Notes: a model not told the origin generated them from the sequence alone. Shown: positions 1 to 8,691, counted from the stretch's first letter. The stretch is DNA of 64,000 bases from JACKFB01 sp041389525 (GCA_041389525.1 JAWKRR010000033.1:18139-82138), one strand, 5' to 3'. Made by a program: numbers and translations.

Positions 1-2913
1 GGCGAGCCGGCCTGCAAGCACGCGGTGGCAGCGCTCTTGGCCTACGCGGCGCGGCAGGTGGTGCCCGACGCGCTCGCTCGGAGTGCGGCCGACGAGGCGG
101 CCTTCGACCGCAAGAAGCGGGCGCCCACCGAGGTTGCAGTGCAACACGTGGGCGGCGAGCGTCGCTTCGGTACCTGGGAGGCGCGCTCGCTGCGGCCCAC
201 GGGGCTCTCGTCGCGGACCTACCGGGTGGAGCTGCGCTCGGTGGCTGAGCGGCTCAATCACTGTACCTGCCCGGACTTCGCCACCAATCGGCTGGGGACC
301 TGCAAGCACATCGAGGCGGTGATTCACGAGCTGACGCGGCCGGCCAAGGGCAAGGGGCGCAAGGGCGCGAACGCGGCGGAGGTCGAGGCCGAGGCCGAGG
401 CCCCCGCCGTCAGCGTGGTCTACCTGGATTGGCAGGGGCCCGACGCGCCGCGCATCATGCTGCGTCGAGGCAGGCAGGTGGCCGCCGACCTGGACGCCGC
501 GCTCGCCCGCTGGTTCGACCCCCGCGGCGTGCTGCGGACGCCCTGGCCTGACGCTTTGGCCCGACTCGCGGCCGAGATCGACGGGCGTGACGACATTCAC
601 CTCAGCCAGGACGCGCTACACCACGCGCAGCGGCTGGCTGAGGACGCCGCTCACGCCCAGGAGTCGGCCCAGATCCGCCGGGAAATCCGGCGCGGCGGCG
701 GCCACCTCGAGGGCGTGAACGCGCGGCTCTTCCCCTACCAGGTCGAGGGCGTGGCCTTCCTCGCCTCGACCGGGCGGGCGGTGCTGGCCGACGACATGGG
801 CCTCGGCAAGACGCTCCAGACCATCGCGGCCGCGACTTGGCTGATGCGCCATCGCGGGGTGCGCCGGGTGCTGGTCGTGTGCCCCGCGTCGCTCAAGCAT
901 CAATGGGCGCGGGAGATCCAGCGCTTCACGGGCGCTGACGTCGTCATCGTTCAGGGGCGCCTAGCCGCCCGCCACGCGGTGTACCGCCAGCGCGCGTCGT
1001 GGACTTTGGTGAACTACGAGCTGGTGACGCGCGACCTGGACCTTATCCAGAACGAGCTGGGCGCCGACGTGCTCGTCTTGGACGAAGCCCAGCGGATCAA
1101 GAACTGGCGGACGAAGACCGCCGACGCCATCAAGGCGATCGCGACCCGCTACGCCTTCGTCCTCACCGGCACGCCGCTGGAAAATCGCCTGGAGGACCTC
1201 TACAGCCTCATGCAGGTCGTCGACCGGCGCGTCCTGGGCCCCCTGTGGCACTTCCTGCTCGAGTACCACGTGGCCGACGAGCGCGGCAAAGTGCTGGGCT
1301 ACCGCAACCTCTCGCAGCTTCGCCGCACCATCGCGCCTGTGATGCTGAGGCGCGACCGGCGCATCGTCAGCGACCAGCTCCCGGCGCGCGTTGACCAGCG
1401 GGTCGACGTCGAGCTGACCGCGGCCCAGCGCGGCATCGAACAGGCCTGCCTTCAGACCGCCGGCCAGTTCGCCCGCATCGCGAAGCGCCGGCCGCTCACG
1501 CCCTTCGAGCAGAAGTCGCTGCTCGCCGCGCTTCAGAACGCGCGCATGGCCTGCAACGCGGCCCAGCTCGTCGACCCCGAGTCCACAGCCCGCATCCCGA
1601 AACTCGAAGAGCTGGCAGGCCTCCTGTCGGAGCTGGCGGTCGAGGCCGGCGAAAAGGTCGTCATCTTTTCCCAGTGGGAGCGGATGACAAAGATGGCCGA
1701 AGAGGTCGCCCGCAAGCTCGACCTCGGCGTCGTCCGCCTGCACGGCGGCGTGCCCACGGCCTCGCGCGGGAAGCTCATCGATCGCTTCACCGACGACCCC
1801 GAGATTCGCGTCTTTATCTCGACCGACGCGGGCGGAGTCGGCCTGAATCTCCAGAGCGCGACGGTGCTGATCAACCTGGATCTGCCTTGGAATCCGGCGG
1901 TCCTCGACCAACGAATCGCCCGCGTCCACCGCCTGGGCCAGAAGAAGTCGACCCTGGTGCTGATGCTGGTCACCGCCGACTCCTACGAAGCGCGCGTCGG
2001 CGCCATCCTCGAGTCGAAGCGGCATCTGTTCACCCATGTGGTCTCCGAGGACGCCACCGACGACGTCGTGGGCGTGTCGCGCTCGACGCTGGAGATGGCG
2101 GTTGAGGCGCTGGGCCCGGTCCAGGCCGACGCAGACTCTGCCGAGTACATGAATGCCGTGCCAGCTGATGGCGTGGTGGAGAGCGCGGTCGACGCCGCCC
2201 TCGCCAGCCTCACGGACGCCGAGTCCCAGCCCTCAGAAAGTGAGGCGGCATCAAGCGATTTGGCAGCTCCCACCACTCACGATCGCGCCCTGCCGACCGA
2301 CGACGACCGCCTCGCCGCGCTGGTCGCTGCGGCGCAACACCGCCTCGGCAGCCGTCTCGAACGCATCATCGCCCGCCCGCGCGGGCTCTTGGTGGTCGCC
2401 GAGTCCACGCCCGCCGACGTCAGCCATCTCTCCGACCAGTGCCCCGCCGATCTCGAGATCGCCGTCATCCCACCGGCCGTCTTCCTGGCACTTCAGCGCT
2501 TCGGAATGGGCGCGCCAGCCGACAGCGTCACCGTCCACGAACGCCAGCCCGAGATCGCGCCCTCCCCCGACCCCCACGCAGCGTTCATCGCCCGCAAGCT
2601 CCAAGCCGCCACGGCCCTGATGGCGAGCGAAATGCACGCCGAAGCCGTCGGTCTCATCGCCCAGGCCACGGTAGCCATCGCCGCCCGGCTCGCAGGCGCC
2701 GACACGCTGCCGGAAGCCGCGACCTTGCCCGTCTGGCTCTACACCGACGCGGTACCAGCCGGCGCAGTGTCGCCCGAAGATGCCGCGTTGGTCCTGCGAG
2801 CCCACGCGCTATCAGCGGCTCCGGCCGTGCCCGCAGCGCTCGCCGAGACCTTGCTACGAGAGACCCACACGTTCGCCCAGCGCGCCGACGCCGCGTTGGG
2901 GCGAAGCGCCTGA
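1..2913 (+). CDS. SNF2-family helicase with SWIM zinc fingers (5' end outside window)
   Basis: A superfamily 2 DNA-dependent ATPase of the bacterial SWIM-SNF2 type, presumably remodelling DNA-protein complexes in the cytoplasm. The reading frame is open from base 1 and already encodes CKHAVAALLAY, the end of a first SWIM zinc finger, so the true start lies to the left; 970 residues are visible. A second SWIM motif (CTCPDF...CKH) is at about residues 88-104. The helicase core follows: Walker A ADDMGLGKT near 263, DEAQ box near 361, LTGTPLENR, and in the C lobe STDAGGVGLNLQ and RIARVHRLGQ near 640. The last 270 residues are an Ala-rich extension I do not recognise. It converges on the gene at 2994 across a hairpin. 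The family call is secure; the substrate is not known. Confidence 0.93.
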   Translation, partial: GEPACKHAVAALLAYAARQVVPDALARSAADEAAFDRKKRAPTEVAVQHVGGERRFGTWEARSLRPTGLSSRTYRVELRSVAERLNHCTCPDFATNRLGTCKHIEAVIHELTRPAKGKGRKGANAAEVEAEAEAPAVSVVYLDWQGPDAPRIMLRRGRQVAADLDAALARWFDPRGVLRTPWPDALARLAAEIDGRDDIHLSQDALHHAQRLAEDAAHAQESAQIRREIRRGGGHLEGVNARLFPYQVEGVAFLASTGRAVLADDMGLGKTLQTIAAATWLMRHRGVRRVLVVCPASLKHQWAREIQRFTGADVVIVQGRLAARHAVYRQRASWTLVNYELVTRDLDLIQNELGADVLVLDEAQRIKNWRTKTADAIKAIATRYAFVLTGTPLENRLEDLYSLMQVVDRRVLGPLWHFLLEYHVADERGKVLGYRNLSQLRRTIAPVMLRRDRRIVSDQLPARVDQRVDVELTAAQRGIEQACLQTAGQFARIAKRRPLTPFEQKSLLAALQNARMACNAAQLVDPESTARIPKLEELAGLLSELAVEAGEKVVIFSQWERMTKMAEEVARKLDLGVVRLHGGVPTASRGKLIDRFTDDPEIRVFISTDAGGVGLNLQSATVLINLDLPWNPAVLDQRIARVHRLGQKKSTLVLMLVTADSYEARVGAILESKRHLFTHVVSEDATDDVVGVSRSTLEMAVEALGPVQADADSAEYMNAVPADGVVESAVDAALASLTDAESQPSESEAASSDLAAPTTHDRALPTDDDRLAALVAAAQHRLGSRLERIIARPRGLLVVAESTPADVSHLSDQCPADLEIAVIPPAVFLALQRFGMGAPADSVTVHERQPEIAPSPDPHAAFIARKLQAATALMASEMHAEAVGLIAQATVAIAARLAGADTLPEAATLPVWLYTDAVPAGAVSPEDAALVLRAHALSAAPAVPAALAETLLRETHTFAQRADAALGRSA

Positions 2914-2936
2914 GTCGTCACGGGGGCGTGTGAAAA

Positions 2937-2967
2937 CCCATCGGCGCCCCGGACGAGCGCCGATGGG
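2937..2967 (-). terminator. Rho-independent terminator between convergent genes
   Basis: A perfect 11-bp stem, CCCATCGGCGC (2937-2947) against GCGCCGATGGG (2957-2967), with a 9-nt loop. On the minus strand the stem is followed by TTTT (complement of 2933-2936), the classical layout for ending the minus-strand transcript of the gene at 2994-3548. It may also stop read-through from the helicase gene on the other strand. Confidence 0.8.
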
Positions 2968-2993
2968 TGGGACTTGCGCGCTTGGACAGACCG

Positions 2994-3548
2994 CTACGGC
3001 GCGCCCTGGACGTCGAGGGTCAGGGGCGTCGAGAAGTCGTTGTTCTCGCTGCCGTTGCTGATGGCCACGTTCAGCGTCGTGCTGATGTCGTCGGTGCTCG
3101 AGCAGTCGAAGTTGATGGCGATGGTGGTCGTGTCACCCGCGGGGACGGAGATGGCGCCGGGCGGGACGAAGGCGATGGCGACGAGGTCTTTCGTCGTTGG
3201 CGTCACCGTCGCCGTGGCCGTGCTGTTGTTGGTCACGCCCAGGGTGCCGAGGGGAGTCGGGCAGGGGGAACCGGCTGGCGGCGTCCCGAAGATGTGGACG
3301 CCGTCGATGCGCGAGACCTCGACGCCGCCGGGGTTGCGCAGGGTGGCGGGCATGGTGACGCCTGGGGCGTTCCAGGAGTTGCCCGTCGGGGTCGCGTCGG
3401 CGCTGCTGTCGGGGGCGACGGTGTCTCCGCCGATGCTGTCTGGTGCGACCGTGTCTTGCGGCACATCGAACTGGAACTTGGTGGTGGACTCGTCGCAGGC
3501 GGGGGCACACAGCAGGACGAACGAGATGGCGAGGAATCGTCGGATCAT
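2994..3548 (-). CDS. Small secreted lipoprotein with Asp/Thr-rich linker
   Basis: 184 residues starting MIRRFLAISFVLL. This ATG has GGAG six bases upstream, so it is preferred over an in-frame ATG four codons earlier. A hydrophobic leader ends at CAPAC, a weak lipobox, so export is likely and lipidation probable. A linker rich in Asp, Pro and Thr (VAPDSIGGDTVAPDSS) follows, then a beta-rich domain of about 130 residues resembling a choice-of-anchor or Ig-like fold (GVTNNSTATATVTPTT..., ISVPAGDTTTIAINF). It lies 73 bases downstream of the lipoprotein gene at 3622-4875 on the same strand and may be the last gene of the kinase operon. Function unknown. Confidence 0.75.
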   Translation of the reverse strand: MIRRFLAISFVLLCAPACDESTTKFQFDVPQDTVAPDSIGGDTVAPDSSADATPTGNSWNAPGVTMPATLRNPGGVEVSRIDGVHIFGTPPAGSPCPTPLGTLGVTNNSTATATVTPTTKDLVAIAFVPPGAISVPAGDTTTIAINFDCSSTDDISTTLNVAISNGSENNDFSTPLTLDVQGAP

Positions 3549-3621
3549 TGGGGGCTCCATAGTCAGAAGGTCATTCGAACAGGGTTGTCGGCGAATCGCG
3601 AAATTCGTGAGGTAGGGACGA

Positions 3622-4875
3622 TCACTTTGACGTGAAGACCCCGAAGGGCTCGAGGTCTTGGGCCGTCACTCGGTTGTTGAACTCGTCTTCGAGGGTCCAG
3701 CAGTAGAACGCCTCGCCCTCGGTGGTGCCGAGCATGTTCCTGAAATAGGGCAGCTCGAACTCGTGGACTTGGTGCGACGGGCAGGGGTACTTGTCGTTGG
3801 TGACGACATTGCCGAAGGTGAGGTCGACCCACGGCCCGGTCTCGAAGATGGCTGCCGCGGGGTCGTTGGGTTTGCCCTCGGCCAGCAGCGTGACCCCCGG
3901 ATCGAGGATTCGCTCCTTGCCCGCGATGAAGAGCCAGCCCGAGCTGACGTACGACCCCGCGCGGATGCGCGTGTTGAAGCCGCGTTGACGTAGCTGGTTG
4001 CCGATGACTTGCAGCGAGCCACCGCCCAGACCGAACCAGCAGCCGAACACCACGGTGTCGATCTTCGGGTGTTCGGCGATGAGGTGCTGAAACGCCAAGA
4101 AGGCCTCGTTGGTGAACTTGCCGTCCAGCAGCACCTCGTTTTCGGCGAGGGACGCCGCGCCGGAGTCGCCGAACCGCATGGCCACGCCCGTGTCTTTGGA
4201 GCGCGACGCCCGAAACTCGAACGCGACGGTCGCCCCGCCGCCCACCTGCACCGCGCTGCCCGAGCCGGTGTTCCACTCGGAGTCGCTGGACACGGTGGCG
4301 CTGGCGGTCTCGTATGCCTCGCCGCCCCATCGCACGAGGCGCACCGCGCCGGTCGGCTTGCCGCCGGGCCACGGGGCGTCGAGCGAGACCTGCATCTCGA
4401 TGACGTCGGGGTTGCAGTCGTAGCGCAGCGCGATCGCGTAGCCCCCGGCTTGGTCTCCGAAGGGCACGATGAGGAGGATCGGGTGCCGCACGCCGTCTAC
4501 CGAGACGAAGCCAGTGGTCGCGTCCGTGGTGCTGTAAGGGTTGTCGTCGTGCGGGACCACGACGGTCTCCGTGTCCTCGGTGGTGTCGGGGGCGACCATG
4601 TCCGGCCCCGAGTCGGGGCTGGTGTCGGGCACCGCGACGTCGGGGGCCGGGACGTCAGGCAGCTCCGGCTGCACGATGACGGCGCTCTTCGGCAGACAGA
4701 TGTTTTGCGGGCCACAGAAGGTCGACGCGTTGCAATCGGCGTTCGACGCGCAGCGCCACAGCACGCCCGAGGTGTGGATGGGCAGGGTCTCCTGGCACGC
4801 CGCGCCCAGCGCGACAGAGACGAGGAACGCTGCGGCGGCGAGCCACCGGGGTACGAAAAGCGTAAGCGTATGCAT
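3622..4875 (-). CDS. Cys- and Asp-rich lipoprotein of the kinase/TPR module
   Basis: 417 residues. The start MHTLTLFVPRW is preceded by GAGG and opens a signal peptide ending in the lipobox LGAAC. Just after it is a four-Cys segment CASNADCNASTFC...ICLPKS, then a linker built of Pro-Asp-Val/Thr units (about residues 70-110) and a roughly 290-residue globular domain with no family I recognise. The four-Cys segment matches CASQEDC...VCLAEGS in the lipoprotein at 54304-59088, which sits in the same place of an equivalent gene cluster. It begins 11 bases after the TPR gene, so the two are almost certainly co-transcribed. Likely surface or periplasmic; function unknown. Confidence 0.8.
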   Translation of the reverse strand: MHTLTLFVPRWLAAAAFLVSVALGAACQETLPIHTSGVLWRCASNADCNASTFCGPQNICLPKSAVIVQPELPDVPAPDVAVPDTSPDSGPDMVAPDTTEDTETVVVPHDDNPYSTTDATTGFVSVDGVRHPILLIVPFGDQAGGYAIALRYDCNPDVIEMQVSLDAPWPGGKPTGAVRLVRWGGEAYETASATVSSDSEWNTGSGSAVQVGGGATVAFEFRASRSKDTGVAMRFGDSGAASLAENEVLLDGKFTNEAFLAFQHLIAEHPKIDTVVFGCWFGLGGGSLQVIGNQLRQRGFNTRIRAGSYVSSGWLFIAGKERILDPGVTLLAEGKPNDPAAAIFETGPWVDLTFGNVVTNDKYPCPSHQVHEFELPYFRNMLGTTEGEAFYCWTLEDEFNNRVTAQDLEPFGVFTSK

Positions 4876-4886
4876 CTTCAGATCCC

Positions 4887-5759
4887 TCAAAACCGGCCGA
4901 CCGCGGAGAAGTTCGCGCCACCTGGGCTCGGCGCGGCGCCGAAGGAGACCTTGCTGTCGCCCTTCTTGCCGCGCGTGATGATGGCGAGGACCACGCCGGT
5001 CGCCGTGAGCGCGCCGCCCACCGCCAGCGAGGCCACGCCGATGGCGGCGTTGCGATTGGCATGCGACTCCAGCGTCTCCGCGTCGGCGAGGCTCAGGGTC
5101 TGCACCACGCCGAACTGCGCGCCGTCGATGGCCCCGTTCACCGCGTCGCGGTTGCTCTTGGCCTCCAGCAGCAGCCAGGTCCCCACCGCGACGCCCGCCA
5201 CGCCCACGCCGATGCTCACCCAGCTCCACGGGCTTGGCGCCTTCGACGGCGTCTCGCGGCTGGCGCTGACGCCCGTCGGGCCCGCCGCATCGCGCGCCGC
5301 CTGCTCCTCAGCCCGCGCCGCCTCGGCCTGCAAGACGGCCTGCCGCGCGTCCTCGCGCCGCTGCTCGTCCGCCTCGGCGTCCTTCTGCGCCTGCACCTTC
5401 GCGCCCACCCGCACCAGCGCGTCCGCGACCTTCAAGCGCAGCTCCGCGTCGACGTCCTCGTGTCCCAGGAACTCGACGTACCGGTCGCGCGCCTTGATGA
5501 ACTCCCCAGCCTGCTCCCACGCGCGCCCGATATTCCACAGCAGCGGCGCCTCCGGCCGCGTCGCGTAGGCGTCCTCGAAGCCCTCGGCGGCCTCACGGAA
5601 GCGCCCCGCCTGATAGGCCTCCATCGCCCGGTCGTACGCGGCCCGCGCTGGCCCGGGGGCCTCCGCCTGGCCCTCTTCAGCCCGCGCCGACGCTGGCGTC
5701 GCAACCCAACCCGCCCCGCTCATGAGCAGCGCCAGCAGCAAAATCACCGTGAATCGCAT
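4887..5759 (-). CDS. TPR protein with signal peptide and C-terminal membrane helices
   Basis: 290 residues. A signal peptide (MRFTVILLLALLMSGAGWVA) leads into TPR-like helices (residues about 40-105, ARAAYDRAMEAYQAGRFREAAEGFEDAYA), then a charged Ala/Glu/Arg coiled coil (110-165). Two hydrophobic segments follow (near 185-205, VSIGVGVAGVAVGTWLLL, and 250-275). The protein ends in GGANFSAVGRF; its paralogue at 59088-59957 ends similarly in GGAMAGLRGSF. It lies 12 bases after the kinase gene and 11 bases before the lipoprotein gene. The layout suggests a periplasmic TPR scaffold anchored in the inner membrane; partner binding is inferred, not shown. Confidence 0.85.
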   Translation of the reverse strand: MRFTVILLLALLMSGAGWVATPASARAEEGQAEAPGPARAAYDRAMEAYQAGRFREAAEGFEDAYATRPEAPLLWNIGRAWEQAGEFIKARDRYVEFLGHEDVDAELRLKVADALVRVGAKVQAQKDAEADEQRREDARQAVLQAEAARAEEQAARDAAGPTGVSASRETPSKAPSPWSWVSIGVGVAGVAVGTWLLLEAKSNRDAVNGAIDGAQFGVVQTLSLADAETLESHANRNAAIGVASLAVGGALTATGVVLAIITRGKKGDSKVSFGAAPSPGGANFSAVGRF

Positions 5760-5771
5760 CTCTCGTCTCCT

Positions 5772-7628
5772 CTACTCGACCATCTTGAAACGCGGCTTCT
5801 CCGCGGCTGACTTTCGCGCCGGCTTCCGCGCTGCGCGCTGCTCAGGTGAGTTCTCGGCCCTCACGGCTCGCAGCGCCGGCGCTTCCTCGACCCGCGCGCT
5901 CAGCTCGACGATCAATCGCCCGCCCGCGTCTTCGACCCGCGGCGTCACCGCGCTGGAGTCGTAGCCCGCCAACCGCAGCTTCAACGCGGGCGGCGCCTCG
6001 TCGGCCCCCCAGCTCAGCTCCACCGGCGTCCGCCCCAGCTCCTCCTCGTCGCGCCACACCGTGGCCCCCGAGGGCTTCGAATCGACAGTCACCGTCAGGG
6101 TTTTCGGAGCCGCCTCCGCGATCTGCGCGGGCGCTGCCTCGTCCTCGTGCGCCGGTTCGGGCGTGCCCGCTGGCCGCTCCGCGGGGCCGTCCGCGCCAGC
6201 CCGCTCCTGGGAGGGGCCGTCCTGCTCCACCTTCGCCGCCGCCGCCTCTTTCGCCGCCCCGTCCTCCGCGCCGCCGCCACCCAGCGTGGCCCACAGCCCG
6301 CCCACGAGCAGCAGCAACGCCACCGCGCCGGCGCCCGCCAGGACCAGCGGCCGCGCCGTGAGCGCCCGCGCGTTCGCTGTCGAGACGCCATCGTACCCGT
6401 GCGAAGGCCCCGGCCTCCCGCCTGCCTTGGCCGCGATGGGGCTCGGCGCGACCACGGTCCACGCGTCCGACGGGGGCTCGGCGGCTCGCGGAGCCTCCGC
6501 ACCCGCCGCGAGCGCCCGCGCCACGGCGGCCTCGACCGGCACCGCGACGGTGACCGCGGCCTCATCCGCGCCCCGGCCCGCCCCCGCGCCCACGAACTGC
6601 GTCGCCTCGGCCCCCACGAACTGCGTCGCCTCCACCCCGCCGCCCACCGCGGGCCCCGCCCCCATCACCGTGGGTAAACGCGAGTGCACCGCCTGCAGCG
6701 CCGCCGCCATCTCGGCCGCGCTCGCCGGCCGCCGCGCCGGGTCTTTCTGCAGGCAGCTCATGATGACGTCGATGTGCGGCCCGCGCAGCGTGACCCCGCC
6801 CACCGACGGCGGCTTCGGCGCCTCGTTCACGTGGGCCATCATGTATTCCATGGCCGACTGCTTCTCGAAGGCGGGCCGGTCGCCGATGGCCTCGTAGAGC
6901 ACCAAGCCCAGCGAATACAGGTCGCTCTGCGCCGACACAGGCCCGGCCATGCACTGCTCGGGCGACATGAAGCGCGGCGATCCCAGGGTCATCCCGTCGG
7001 CCGTCACCGCCATCCGCGCCGGGTCGTCGTCGGCCAGCTTCGCGATGCCGAAGTCCAGCACCTTCAGCGCGTCCCCACGCCGCCCCTGCCGCGCGATGAA
7101 GAAGTTCTCGGGCTTCAGGTCGCGGTGGATGATCCCCGCGTGGTGCGCGTCGGCCAGCGCGTCCAGCGCCTCGATGGCCAAGCTGACCACGCGCGCCTGA
7201 GGCAGCGGCGCCTCGCGCTCCAGCAGCTCGGCCAGGGTCTCGCCGGTCAGGAACTCCATCACCAGGAAGAGCCGCCCGTCCGCCGACTGCCCGAAGTCGA
7301 TCAGCTCGATAATTCCTGGGTGTTTGAGGCCCGCGAGGGTGCGCGCCTCCTGCCGAAATCGCGCGGCCAGCGACGGCTCCTGGATGAGCTCGGCCTTCAG
7401 CACCTTGACCGCGACCTCGCGCCCCATCGCGAGCTGCGTCGCGCGATACACCGCGCCGAAGGCACCCTGGCCCAGCAGCTGGTGGATCGCGTACCGCCCC
7501 TCGAACACCTGCCCCACCAGGCCCGCCACTCCGCTCGGACGCGGCGGCGGCGCCTCGACGGTGGGGGTCCCGTCGACACGGCAGAACGGATGCTCCGTCT
7601 CCGCGTGGCAGGTCGGGCAGACTCGCAG
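5772..7628 (-). CDS. Membrane Ser/Thr protein kinase with zinc ribbon and PEGA domain (probable CTG start)
   Basis: 618 residues from the proposed CTG start. An N-terminal half zinc ribbon (Cys4, Cys7, Cys16) precedes a complete Hanks-type kinase domain (about 46-315): glycine loop GQGAFG, catalytic Lys75, HRDLKPENF, DFGIAKL and the APE-like MSPEQ. A low-complexity cytoplasmic linker contains two copies of EATQFVGA. One membrane helix (LVLAGAGAVALLLLVGGLWA) leads to an extracytoplasmic PEGA domain (VTVDSKPSGATVWRDEEELG). The start was chosen because LRVCPTC aligns without gaps with MRICPHC of the kinase at 60091-62292, through Lys75 in both, and GAGGAG sits 7 bases upstream. The only in-frame ATG is 18 codons earlier. 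It heads the operon running down to 3622 or 2994. Confidence 0.92.
   Translation of the reverse strand: MRVCPTCHAETEHPFCRVDGTPTVEAPPPRPSGVAGLVGQVFEGRYAIHQLLGQGAFGAVYRATQLAMGREVAVKVLKAELIQEPSLAARFRQEARTLAGLKHPGIIELIDFGQSADGRLFLVMEFLTGETLAELLEREAPLPQARVVSLAIEALDALADAHHAGIIHRDLKPENFFIARQGRRGDALKVLDFGIAKLADDDPARMAVTADGMTLGSPRFMSPEQCMAGPVSAQSDLYSLGLVLYEAIGDRPAFEKQSAMEYMMAHVNEAPKPPSVGGVTLRGPHIDVIMSCLQKDPARRPASAAEMAAALQAVHSRLPTVMGAGPAVGGGVEATQFVGAEATQFVGAGAGRGADEAAVTVAVPVEAAVARALAAGAEAPRAAEPPSDAWTVVAPSPIAAKAGGRPGPSHGYDGVSTANARALTARPLVLAGAGAVALLLLVGGLWATLGGGGAEDGAAKEAAAAKVEQDGPSQERAGADGPAERPAGTPEPAHEDEAAPAQIAEAAPKTLTVTVDSKPSGATVWRDEEELGRTPVELSWGADEAPPALKLRLAGYDSSAVTPRVEDAGGRLIVELSARVEEAPALRAVRAENSPEQRAARKPARKSAAEKPRFKMVE
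6591..6632 (-). repeat. Two-copy 24-bp tandem repeat in the kinase linker
   Basis: An 18-bp core, identical in both copies (6591-6608 and 6615-6632), recurs with 24-bp period and encodes EATQFVGA twice. Thr-Gln motifs of this kind in kinase linkers can be phosphorylation sites, but that is inference only. Confidence 0.7.
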
Positions 7629-7641
7629 GGCTTTTCTCCTC
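7626..7641 (-). promoter_or_regulatory. Ribosome binding site for a CTG start codon
   Basis: On the minus strand GAGGAG (7641-7636) stands 7 bases before CTG (7628-7626). No ATG, GTG or TTG lies at this spacing. Homology of the first residues to the second kinase in the window supports initiation here. Confidence 0.6.
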
Positions 7642-7811
7642 GGTTGGAGCCGCAGCCTAGGTCCATGGCCGGCGTGGCACAAGCATCACGGTCCGCCTGT
7701 CGGTAGCCGCGAACGCCCGCTTCGGGAAGCCGCGCCAATCTGCCGCGCCCAGCCCAGTGGCAGAACCGCGAGCAATGTGCGACGTACTGGCAGTTCGGTT
7801 GGGGGTTGAGC

Positions 7812-8600
7812 ATGCGGTCGCGTCGTCGTTGGCAGCTGTGGGGTGCGCTCATCGCGCTGAGTGCCGTGGGGCCGCCGCCCGCTTCGGCGCAGAGCCCCGG
7901 CCAGGCCGCTGGCCAACCTCCCGACGCGACCGAAGCTGAGGCTGACGAGGACGCGGCCGCGGGTCTGGTCGGCGCCGTCGAGCTGGCCATGTTCTCCGGG
8001 TACTACTACCGCGGCGGGGACGAGTTCGGCGGCACCTTCAACCTGCAGCCCACGCTCACCCTGGGCTGGGCGCTGCCAAGGGCCGAGCTCGATCTCGAGC
8101 TGTGGGGCGCTTTTCCGCTGCACGACCGGGCCGCGCTGCGCGACGTGCGCGACGAGGTGGACGTGACCCTGTCGGCGACGGTCGCCGCTGGCGAGCGGCT
8201 GGAGCTCTACGCGGGCCTGCGCCTCTCCTTCGTGCCGGCGGACGGCGCGGACCCCTACACCGAGATATTGCTAGGCGCGGACTGGGAAATCGGGGCGGGC
8301 TTCGGGCTCTGGGGCGAGGCCACCTTCGCGCTGGAGTCGGAGACCGGGGTCTACTTCGCGCTCGGGCCGGCGTGGTCGGGCGCGCTGGGCCGGGCCTTCG
8401 AGCTGGAGCTTCGGGCCGGGTTTGGCGGCACCCGCTACCGCGGCGACGTCCTGCGCGCGGTCGAGGTGTTGGCGGACGCGACGCTCACGGCCGACCTCGG
8501 GGCGGGCTTCGAGGCCGCGTTCAGCGCGGTCTACGCCTACAACCCCAGCGCCCGCGCCGACGTGGGGAGCGTGGGATTCGCGCTGGGCTACGGCTGGTAG
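7812..8600 (+). CDS. Outer-membrane beta-barrel protein
   Basis: 262 residues. The signal peptide ends at PASAQ. The mature part alternates polar and hydrophobic residues in barrel-like strands, opening with VELAMFSGYYYRGGDEF and ending SVGFALGYGW with a terminal aromatic residue, as expected for BAM-inserted outer-membrane proteins. The YYYRG pattern recalls the TIGR02001-like barrel group, but I cannot assign a substrate. ATG at 7812 is chosen over a TTG two codons earlier because the GGGGG tract at 7801-7805 is better spaced for it. It is divergent from the kinase gene, with a shared intergenic region of about 180 bases. Confidence 0.8.
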   Translation: MRSRRRWQLWGALIALSAVGPPPASAQSPGQAAGQPPDATEAEADEDAAAGLVGAVELAMFSGYYYRGGDEFGGTFNLQPTLTLGWALPRAELDLELWGAFPLHDRAALRDVRDEVDVTLSATVAAGERLELYAGLRLSFVPADGADPYTEILLGADWEIGAGFGLWGEATFALESETGVYFALGPAWSGALGRAFELELRAGFGGTRYRGDVLRAVEVLADATLTADLGAGFEAAFSAVYAYNPSARADVGSVGFALGYGW

Positions 8601-8666
8601 GCGGCGCGCCTCGACCCTGTGTGAATCGGCCCGATCGGGGCCGCCGGCGAGCCGCTAAACCCTTGC

Positions 8667-8691
8667 GCTGTACCTGAAGACTCGGTACAGC
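8667..8691. promoter_or_regulatory. Perfect inverted repeat upstream of the large lipoprotein gene
   Basis: GCTGTACC (8667-8674) and GGTACAGC (8684-8691) are exact inverted copies with a 9-base spacer. The repeat ends 36 bases before the start codon at 8728, where an operator or a 5' leader hairpin would lie. There is no T-run, so a terminator for the preceding barrel gene is less likely. Confidence 0.45.

Noticed and set aside
4876..5229. N-terminal extension of the lipoprotein gene at 3622-4875 by 118 codons
   Set aside because: It overlaps the TPR gene out of frame and would bury a perfect signal peptide and lipobox.
8627..8643. Short hairpin CGGCCC/GGGCCG after the beta-barrel gene as terminator
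   Set aside because: Only six GC pairs with no T-run in a GC-rich region; such stems are expected by chance.
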